DNA of 64,000 bases from Brevibacterium picturae. Lineage in GTDB: Bacteria > Actinomycetota > Actinomycetes > Actinomycetales > Brevibacteriaceae. Every line of letters begins with the position of its first letter. Within the stretch, counting starts at the first letter, position 1. A program made the position numbers and the translations under genes. The notes beneath the pieces were generated by a model. That model had not been told where the DNA came from. It saw only the letters and a program-made list of their open reading frames with translations, and did not search any database. Positions 57,658 to 64,000 of this stretch are shown one piece after another. The DNA lies in the NCBI RefSeq assembly GCF_030453725.1, contig NZ_JAKDJU010000002.1, positions 1-64,000 of the forward strand. The letters run 5' to 3'.

Positions 57658-59598
57658 ATGACATTCCTCGAGTCGATCAACTCGCCATCACAGCTGCGTG
57701 ATCTCGATGACGCCGAATGCGAAGTGCTGGCGAAGGAGATCAGGGACTATCTGGTGACCACGGTCGCCGGTACAGGCGGACACCTCGGCCCCAACCTCGG
57801 CGTGGTCGAACTCACGCTCGGACTGCACCGCATCTTCGAATCTCCACACGACACCGTTCTCTTCGACGTCGGCCATCAGACCTACGTGCACAAACTCCTC
57901 ACCGGTCGGATGGAGGACTTCTCAAGCCTGCGCCAGCGTGACGGCCTCTCGGGATACCCCAGCAGGGCCGAGAGCGAACACGACGTGATCGAGAACTCCC
58001 ACGCCTCAGCATCACTGTCGTGGGCCGACGGAATCGCCAAGGCCCATCAGCTCAAGGGGGAGAGCGACCGACATGTCGTCGCCGTCATCGGCGACGGGGC
58101 ACTGACCGGCGGAATGGCCTGGGAAGCGCTGAACACGATTGCGGCCGACAAATCGACTCCACCGCGCAAGCTCATCATCGTCGTCAACGACAATGGCCGC
58201 TCCTACGCGCCGACGGTCGGCGGGTTCGCCGAGCACCTCGACGAGCTGCGCATCACCTCGGGCTACGAGAAGCTGCTGTCCTGGGGAAAGTCGACTCTGC
58301 AGCAGTCGGGTGCACCGGGACGAGCCGCGTACAGCGCCATCCACGGGGTCAAGCGAGGTCTCAAAGACATGGTCAGCGCAGAGCAGGCCGGAATGTTCGA
58401 CGAACTCGGAATCAAATACCTCGGACCGGTCGACGGGCACGACCTGCCGACCGTTGAGAAGGCATTCCAGCGGGCCAAGCAATATGACGGCGGACCCGTC
58501 ATCGTGCACATGATCACCCAGAAGGGACAGGGCTACGACCCGGCTCTCAACGATGACGCCGATCAGTTCCACTCCGTCGGCGTCATCGACCCGCGGACGG
58601 GCAAGTCCACCCCTTCGAAGCAGACCTCATGGACGTCCGTCTTCGGCCAAGAGGTTGTGCAGCTGGCACAATCGCGTGATGACATCGTCGCCGTCACCGC
58701 GGCAATGCTGCTGCCCGTGGGGCTCGCGAAGTTCGCCGAGGCGTACCCGGAGCGGGTCTTCGACGTCGGCATCGCCGAACAGCACGCCGTGGCATCCGCG
58801 GCGGGACTCTCCTATGGCGGCCTGCACCCTATCGTGTGTCTCTATGCGACGTTCCTCAACCGTGCCTTCGATCAGCTGCTCATGGACGTCGCCCTGCACG
58901 GCCAGGGAGTCACCTTCGTCCTCGACCGAGCCGGGATCACCGGACCCGATGGCGCCAGCCACCACGGTATCTGGGACATGGCGATGCTGCGGATCGTGCC
59001 CGGTCTAAAGCTCGCAGCTCCTCGTGATGCCGCCCGGCTGACGGAGGAACTGGCCGAAGCCGTCGCCGTCGAGGACGCACCGACCGTGATCCGGTTCCCC
59101 CGCGGAAGCGTGGGCGCGGACATTCCGGCGGTGCGCCGCCTCGAGGATGGCGTCGACGTTCTGCAGGAGGTGCCGGCAGGTGCTTCCAAGGACGTGCTCA
59201 TCGTCTCCGTCGGGCCGTTCGCCGGACGCGCTCAGGAAGTGGCCGAGGATTTGGCCGAACAGGGCATCGCCTCGACGATCATCGACCCGCGTTGGGTGCT
59301 GCCCGTGCCAGGCAGTGTCATCGACATGGCGATTGAGCACAGTCTTGTGGCCGTGATCGAAGACGGCGTGAAGATCGGCGGAATCGGTTCGCAGATCCGC
59401 AGCGATCTGCGGGCTGCCGACTCACGCATCGGAGTCCTCGAGCTCGGAGCTCCGGATGAGTTCCTACCGCAGGGCACCCGCGACGAGATCCTCGAATATG
59501 CGGGACTCGACGTGGCCACGATGGTGTCCGAGATCGTCCATATTCTGCCTGCAGAAGTCAGGAATCGAGCTCAGCAGGGTTCGCGCAGAGCTGTCTGA
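57658..59598 (+). CDS. dxs: 1-Deoxy-D-xylulose-5-phosphate synthase
   Basis: DXS condenses pyruvate and glyceraldehyde-3-phosphate, the entry step of the MEP isoprenoid pathway that supplies undecaprenyl phosphate and menaquinone. The 646-residue protein has [13 protein letters not shown], the thiamine pyrophosphate motif [24 protein letters not shown], and the transketolase pyrimidine-domain segment [20 protein letters not shown] 57658, nine bases after AGGAG, fits the family start; an ATG at 57598 overlaps the -10. Confidence 0.95.
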   Translation: MTFLESINSPSQLRDLDDAECEVLAKEIRDYLVTTVAGTGGHLGPNLGVVELTLGLHRIFESPHDTVLFDVGHQTYVHKLLTGRMEDFSSLRQRDGLSGYPSRAESEHDVIENSHASASLSWADGIAKAHQLKGESDRHVVAVIGDGALTGGMAWEALNTIAADKSTPPRKLIIVVNDNGRSYAPTVGGFAEHLDELRITSGYEKLLSWGKSTLQQSGAPGRAAYSAIHGVKRGLKDMVSAEQAGMFDELGIKYLGPVDGHDLPTVEKAFQRAKQYDGGPVIVHMITQKGQGYDPALNDDADQFHSVGVIDPRTGKSTPSKQTSWTSVFGQEVVQLAQSRDDIVAVTAAMLLPVGLAKFAEAYPERVFDVGIAEQHAVASAAGLSYGGLHPIVCLYATFLNRAFDQLLMDVALHGQGVTFVLDRAGITGPDGASHHGIWDMAMLRIVPGLKLAAPRDAARLTEELAEAVAVEDAPTVIRFPRGSVGADIPAVRRLEDGVDVLQEVPAGASKDVLIVSVGPFAGRAQEVAEDLAEQGIASTIIDPRWVLPVPGSVIDMAIEHSLVAVIEDGVKIGGIGSQIRSDLRAADSRIGVLELGAPDEFLPQGTRDEILEYAGLDVATMVSEIVHILPAEVRNRAQQGSRRAV

Positions 59599-59657
59599 CT
59601 CGCCAGAGGAATCTGCCACTCTGCGCCATCAGACAGTCTCAGGCCCTCGAACAGAGG

Positions 59658-59736
59658 CCCACGCCGTGGCAGGCGGCCCCACGCCGTGGGCAGGAGACCT
59701 CAGGCTGTGGGCAGGCGACCTCAGGCTGCGGGCAGA
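59658..59736. repeat. Four ~20-bp imperfect repeats between dxs and rnd
   Basis: Related units begin at about 59658, 59678, 59697 and 59718; they share GTGGGCAGG/GCGGGCAGAG ends, the first two with CCCACGCC and the last two with ACCTCAGGCT. The last unit contains the rnd stop codon. They lie between convergent genes. Confidence 0.55.
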
Positions 59737-60896
59737 GACTCCAACGTGTCCTTGAGTACGGGCGCACTCAATTCGACCTGCCACTGCCTGGCACCTCGCT
59801 CGACGAGGAACTCCTCGACGTCGACCCGTGGCTGGGCTCCGAGCGCCTTGACGATGGCAGGCTGGAGCAGCACGTCGTGAGGAATCGCATGTGCTTCGGC
59901 CAGCTCTGCCATCGCAGCCTTGAGCGCGGCGACTCTGTCCTTGAGGTCTGTGTGGCTGAAGGGCGTCCGCGCCTGCACCGCCTTCGCATCCTTCCGCAGC
60001 GGCAGCTCGTCGACCGTGAGCCGAGTCGCTTTGCGGTAGGCCCGAAAGAGCCGACCGGCGTCCGCACGGGAAAGCTTGGGCCACGTCGCCATGACGTCAT
60101 CGCTCGAATGCAGCCGAGATTGGGCCAGGGCGACAAGATCACGATCGCGCAGAACGCGAGACGGCGCAATATCGGCTTCGGCGCCCATGGCATCACGAGC
60201 AGTCCACAGTTCCCGCACCTTGGCGATGTCCCTGCGTGACTTGAGTTTGGTCAATCCGTGGGTTCGGCGCCAGGGCTCGTCGTAGTGCTTGGGCTGGAAG
60301 TCGAGGAGATTCTCGAATTCCTGCCGTGCGAATTCCCATTTATCGGCTTCGATGAGCAATTCGTGGAGAATATCGCGAATGGGCAGCAGGACCTCGACGT
60401 CCAGTGCGGCATAGTTGAGCCATTCTTTCGGCAACGGTCGCTTCGACCAATCGGCCGCGGAATGCTCCTTGGCCAGGCGGATTCCGAGAGTCCTTTCCGC
60501 CACAGCCGCCAGACCGAACTTCTCCCACCCGAGCATCCGTGCCGCGAGTTCGGTGTCGAAGAGCACCTTCGGGCGCATGCCCCGCTCCTGCAGACAGGGC
60601 AGGTCCTGAGTCACGGAGTGAATGACCCATTCGTCTTCGCCGAATGAGGAATTGAGCGGACTGAGGTCCGCGAGCACTTCCGAGTCGAGGAGGACGGTGC
60701 CGGCACCCGATCGTCTCAACTGCACCAGAAACGCGCGTTGGCCGTATCTGATGCCCGAAGCACGTTCGGCATCGATGGCGATGGGGCCGGATCCGTGCGC
60801 GAGCTCTCGACAGGCCATGGAGAATTCGTCCGAGGTGTCGATGAGGGGCGGGACGCCGTGAGCGGGTGTGGCCAAGAGCGGTAGTTCGGATGTCAT
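59721..60896 (-). CDS. rnd: Ribonuclease D
   Basis: RNase D trims 3' ends of stable RNAs. The 391-residue protein has a DEDD exonuclease domain, with D42 and E44 in IAIDAERASG, HSVTQDLPCL, and YAALDVEVLLPI, followed by HRDC-type helical domains containing WTARDAMGAEADIAPSRVL and WPKLSRADAGRLFRAY. It is overlapped by DUF3000 (ATGA), so the two are an operon, as in other Actinobacteria (Rv2681-Rv2680 arrangement). Confidence 0.92.
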   Translation of the reverse strand: MTSELPLLATPAHGVPPLIDTSDEFSMACRELAHGSGPIAIDAERASGIRYGQRAFLVQLRRSGAGTVLLDSEVLADLSPLNSSFGEDEWVIHSVTQDLPCLQERGMRPKVLFDTELAARMLGWEKFGLAAVAERTLGIRLAKEHSAADWSKRPLPKEWLNYAALDVEVLLPIRDILHELLIEADKWEFARQEFENLLDFQPKHYDEPWRRTHGLTKLKSRRDIAKVRELWTARDAMGAEADIAPSRVLRDRDLVALAQSRLHSSDDVMATWPKLSRADAGRLFRAYRKATRLTVDELPLRKDAKAVQARTPFSHTDLKDRVAALKAAMAELAEAHAIPHDVLLQPAIVKALGAQPRVDVEEFLVERGARQWQVELSAPVLKDTLESLPAA

Positions 60897-61516
60897 CGAC
60901 GTCGCCCGGGCAGGGCTGAAACTCCTTCAGGAAGCGGTGGCAGTCCGGCAACTGTGCACAGCAGATCGATCCATGCTTCGAAGTGATCGCCGATCAGTTC
61001 CGGTTCCGCGATCACGGGGGTCCATGAAGCGCGCAGCTCCAAGTCTATCGTGGACGGTCGGTCGGCAAGAGTGCCGAAACTCTCCGAGAGCACACGGGTG
61101 GTTGTGCCACCGGCGGCGGCGACGTCGCAGTCATTGGCTTCGAGGGCTTCCTCGAGCCAGGTCCAGGCGACAGGGCCGAGCATCGTCTCGTTGCCGAGCT
61201 CATGTTCGAGCTCGGCACGGATGTAGGACACGACTCGGAACTGGCCCTCCCATTCATCGGGGGAGCTGGGGTCGTAGAGGACGACGATGCGGCCGGTGGC
61301 CAATTCGTCGATCGCCTCACCACTGGCACGCAGAAAGGTGTCATCGGCGCTGACTTCAGCACCCAGAGCATAGGAGTACGGAGCCAAGCGGGCAGGCGCC
61401 GGTATTTCCGAGATCGAGACGTTGTTCGTGTTCCGAGCTTCGCGCAGAACCGAGGTCACGACGGAGAACTCCGACGGAATGCGATTGAGAGGTGAGGTGT
61501 TGACCACACTCGCCAC
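60893..61516 (-). CDS. DUF3000 domain-containing protein
   Basis: This 207-residue protein of unknown function starts at GTG 61516 (MASVVNTSPLNRIPSEF). It contains LAPYSYALGAEV, GRIVVLYDPSSPDEWEGQFRVVSYIRAE-type and WTWLEEAL segments typical of DUF3000. It is the upstream partner of rnd and is divergent from hemE, a conserved arrangement. No membrane helix or signal is predicted. The 191-bp gap to hemE shows no clear promoter motif. Confidence 0.85.
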   Translation of the reverse strand: MASVVNTSPLNRIPSEFSVVTSVLREARNTNNVSISEIPAPARLAPYSYALGAEVSADDTFLRASGEAIDELATGRIVVLYDPSSPDEWEGQFRVVSYIRAELEHELGNETMLGPVAWTWLEEALEANDCDVAAAGGTTTRVLSESFGTLADRPSTIDLELRASWTPVIAEPELIGDHFEAWIDLLCTVAGLPPLPEGVSALPGRRR

Positions 61517-61707
61517 GATAGATCAGGCCACGGTGGAGGTGAACCGTCCACGCCGACGCGGGACGAAGAGATTTCGCTCCAGACCTCCCACGGCCTCCCC
61601 TCAGGATCCCGCGGGCCTGCCGCCAGGACGAGTCTGCCGCCAAGACACAGCGTCTTGAAACCGGAACCCGGTGGGCAGCGATCCGTCCGGGGTGGGAGGA
61701 TGGGGGC

Positions 61708-62754
61708 ATGACATCAACCTTGTTGCCCGCCCTGCGCGGAGAGCCGATTGCGCACACTCCGGTCTGGTTCATGCGGCAGGCCGGCCGATCCCTTCCCGAA
61801 TATCGCAAGCTGCGTGCGGGCACTGCGATGCTCGATGCCTGCCGTGACCCGGAGCTCGTCTCGGAGATCACGTGTCAGCCGGTGCGTCGCCATGGTGTGG
61901 ACGCCGCCATCTTCTTCTCCGACATCGTGGTGCCGCTGCAGGCAGCCGGCGTCGATGTCGAGATCGTCCCCGGCACAGGACCCGTGATCGCGAACCCGAT
62001 CCGCAGCCGTTCCGACGTCGAAGCGCTGCCCGGGCTCGAGCCGGATCAGATCCCCGACATCGCGGAATCCATCGGCCGGATCCGCGAAGAGCTGGGCCAG
62101 GCGACTCCGCTCATCGGCTTCGCAGGCGCGCCGTTCACGCTGGCCAGCTATCTCATCGAGGGTGGGCCGAGCAAGAACCATGAGAAGACCAAATCCCTCA
62201 TGGCCTCCGAACCGGAGACCTTCTCCCTGCTGCTGAGCAAGCTCGCTCGGATCTCCTCGACATTCCTCGACGTTCAGCTGGGCGCCGGAGCCTCCGCGTT
62301 CCAACTCTTCGACTCCTGGGCCGGATACCTGTCCCGACGTGACTACGAAGCCCACGTCCTCGAACACTCCACCTCGGTCTTCGAATCGCTGCGCCACCAC
62401 GAGGTCCCGAGCATTCACTTCGGTGTCCAGACCGGTGAGCTCCTGGCTTCCATGTCACGCGCCGGCTCCACAGCCGTCGGCGTCGACTTCCGCGTCGACC
62501 TGACCGATGCCTCGACACGAGTGCAGCCGGGGCAGCCGCTGCAGGGCAACCTCGATCCGGCATTGCTCTTCGCTCCATGGGAAGCGCTAGCGCCACGGAT
62601 CGAGGAGATCGTGAGACAGGGCCTCGAACATGAGGCAGGCTTCGTCTTCAACCTCGGTCACGGTGTCCTTCCCGACACGGACCCGGACGTGCCCGGACGG
62701 ATCGTGGACGAAGTCCACCGCGTCTCCGAAGAGATCCTGGCCGCACGGGGCTGA
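61708..62754 (+). CDS. hemE: Uroporphyrinogen decarboxylase
   Basis: HemE decarboxylates uroporphyrinogen III to coproporphyrinogen III. The 348-residue protein has the family motif TPVWFMRQAGRSLPEYR near the N-terminus, the catalytic-aspartate segment FFSDIVVPL, PLIGFAGAPFTLASYLIEG, FDSWAGYLS and FNLGHGVLPDTDP. It is followed four bases later by a porphyrinogen oxidase gene, so two heme steps are coupled here. Confidence 0.95.
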   Translation: MTSTLLPALRGEPIAHTPVWFMRQAGRSLPEYRKLRAGTAMLDACRDPELVSEITCQPVRRHGVDAAIFFSDIVVPLQAAGVDVEIVPGTGPVIANPIRSRSDVEALPGLEPDQIPDIAESIGRIREELGQATPLIGFAGAPFTLASYLIEGGPSKNHEKTKSLMASEPETFSLLLSKLARISSTFLDVQLGAGASAFQLFDSWAGYLSRRDYEAHVLEHSTSVFESLRHHEVPSIHFGVQTGELLASMSRAGSTAVGVDFRVDLTDASTRVQPGQPLQGNLDPALLFAPWEALAPRIEEIVRQGLEHEAGFVFNLGHGVLPDTDPDVPGRIVDEVHRVSEEILAARG

Positions 62755-62758
62755 GGCG

Positions 62759-64000
62759 ATGAGTCACATCACGATCGTCGGGGGAGGCATCTCCGGTCTC
62801 GTCACCGCCTATCGCCTTGTCCCCGACCATCAGGTCACTGTTCTCGAAGCCGGGCCCCGCCTCGGCGGGTGCCTGAACTCGACGACTCTGGACGGGGCAG
62901 TGCCGGTCGGTTTGGACACCGGTGCCGAGGCCAGCCTGTACCGGCGCAGGGAGACGAAGGACCTTGCCGCAGAACTGGGCTTGGACGTGGAGTTCCCCTC
63001 TGCTGCGCACAGTTCTCGAGTCTTCTCGGGTGGACAGCTCCAGGCGATTCCCAAACGCACTGTGATGGGTGTGCCAGGGGATGCGGCCGAGGTCAGAGAC
63101 CTTCTGGGTGCGGCAGCCAGCGACCGGATCGCGCACGAGGTCATTACGCCGGCGATCGCCGGTGAGGATACGTCGTTGGGAGATTTCCTGACAGACCGCC
63201 TCGGCGCGGATATCGTCGATACGCTCATCGATCCGCTGCTCGGGGGAGTGTATGCAGGACGATGCCGAGACCTGTCATTGGCCTCCACCGTGCCCGCTCT
63301 GCTGCCGGCTGCAGTGGAGGGGACCTCGGTGCTCGAACTTGTTCAGAGTCTCCTCGCCGCGCGTGATGCACAGTCTGCGGCGCGGACAGATGGCCAGGAC
63401 CCGGAACCGGTATTCATGAGCCTCGTCGGCGGGATCAATCGCCTGGTCTCGGTGCTCGAGGAGCACATCCGCTCCCACGGCGGTACGATCCGCACCGGCA
63501 CGCACGTGAGGTCCGTGCACTCCGACAACGGCCGCTGGACCGTGGGCACCGACGACTCCACCGTCGAATCCGAGGCCCTCGTGCTGGCCACCCCTGCACA
63601 CGTGACGAAGGACCTCATCGCCGAGGCGGCTCCTGAGTCCGCATCGATGCTGGCTTCCGTGCCCTATGCGACCACCGCGTTGATCCCGGCTCTCATCGAG
63701 ATCGGGGATGGGGAGCTCGAAGGATCCGGATTCCTAGTCCCGCCGACGGAGAAGTCATTCATCAAGGCCTCGACGTTCGTGTCGAACAAGTGGCCGTGGC
63801 TGCGGGAACGCATTCCCGAGGGCACCGCTGTGATCAGAATGAGCATCGGCCGCTACGGGGACGGGCCCGGGGGGTGGCAGGACTGCGATGACGAACAGCT
63901 CATCGCACGTGCCTTCGAGGACTGGCAGAGGATCAGCGGTCGAGGATCGGACCGACTCATCGCGGCCGAGACCCACCGGTGGGAACGTGCTCTGCCGCAG
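62759..64000 (+). CDS. hemY: Protoporphyrinogen/coproporphyrinogen III oxidase, 3' end outside window
   Basis: ATG 62759 opens a frame with no stop up to the window end (414 codons), so the gene is cut; the full family length is about 450-490. The FAD-binding motif ITIVGGGISGLVTAYRL, VLEAGPRLGGCLNS and LDTGAEASLYR are visible, and LIDPLLGGVYAGRCRDLSL is a family hallmark. In most monoderms this enzyme (CgoX) oxidises coproporphyrinogen III before HemH adds iron. It is probably co-transcribed with hemE. Confidence 0.92.
   Translation, partial: MSHITIVGGGISGLVTAYRLVPDHQVTVLEAGPRLGGCLNSTTLDGAVPVGLDTGAEASLYRRRETKDLAAELGLDVEFPSAAHSSRVFSGGQLQAIPKRTVMGVPGDAAEVRDLLGAAASDRIAHEVITPAIAGEDTSLGDFLTDRLGADIVDTLIDPLLGGVYAGRCRDLSLASTVPALLPAAVEGTSVLELVQSLLAARDAQSAARTDGQDPEPVFMSLVGGINRLVSVLEEHIRSHGGTIRTGTHVRSVHSDNGRWTVGTDDSTVESEALVLATPAHVTKDLIAEAAPESASMLASVPYATTALIPALIEIGDGELEGSGFLVPPTEKSFIKASTFVSNKWPWLRERIPEGTAVIRMSIGRYGDGPGGWQDCDDEQLIARAFEDWQRISGRGSDRLIAAETHRWERALPQ

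Overview
The window is high-GC actinobacterial DNA carrying only chromosomal housekeeping genes. No transposase, integrase, phage gene, CRISPR array, tRNA or rRNA was seen. The gene order fits a member of the Micrococcales, and Brevibacterium or a close relative is my best guess (inference). The evidence is a full division/cell-wall cluster without ftsA but with sepF, yggT and divIVA, an MurE carrying the DNPR motif of meso-diaminopimelate-adding enzymes, sepH, a fused CydDC, and blocks that resemble the Mycobacterium tuberculosis Rv2677-Rv2703 neighbourhood as I remember it.

Layout. 1-20.6 kb: a 12-bp tandem array, MraZ boxes, then mraZ-rsmH-ftsL-ftsI-murE-murF-mraY-murD-ftsW-murG-murC-ftsQ-ftsZ-pgeF-sepF-yggT-divIVA-lspA-rluD. 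Most neighbours overlap or lie within a few bases of each other, so the cluster behaves as long co-transcribed units with extra promoters before ftsZ, sepF, yggT, divIVA and lspA. 20.8-26.2 kb: dnaE, hisD, nrdR. 26.2-30.9 kb: a structured intergenic element, a HelD-type RNA polymerase recycling ATPase, a spermidine-synthase-like protein and a DUF4192 protein. 31-36 kb: the primary sigma factor, a lipoprotein amidase and topoisomerase IV subunit B. 35.9-45.9 kb: an M56 protease/BlaI repressor pair, the cytochrome bd operon cydA-cydB-cydDC, sepH and ferrochelatase. 46-54 kb: small conserved proteins, dut, DUF3710 and OB-fold proteins, a TrkA-like RCK pair divergent from an APC-type permease, and a TRAM RNA methyltransferase. 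54-64 kb: aconitase, dxs, RNase D, DUF3000, hemE and a protoporphyrinogen/coproporphyrinogen oxidase gene cut by the window end.

The most interesting signal is regulatory. A 17-bp inverted repeat of the form YTCTAC-N5-GTMRAA occurs twice in perfect tandem before cydA, once in the blaI promoter and once in the hemH (ferrochelatase) promoter. At blaI, the first cydA copy and hemH, one half-site forms the predicted -10 hexamer. This suggests that the BlaI-like repressor and its M56 protease partner control cytochrome bd and the last step of heme synthesis rather than, or in addition to, beta-lactam resistance.

Other points: five 10-bp-phased MraZ boxes over the mraZ start site; a three-way-junction-like RNA element after nrdR; a set of predicted leaderless genes with the start 7-8 nt after a TANNNT hexamer (lspA, hisD, hemH, dut, the APC permease); histone-like basic tails on FtsW and SigA; and a perfect 18-bp palindrome at the predicted aconitase transcription start.
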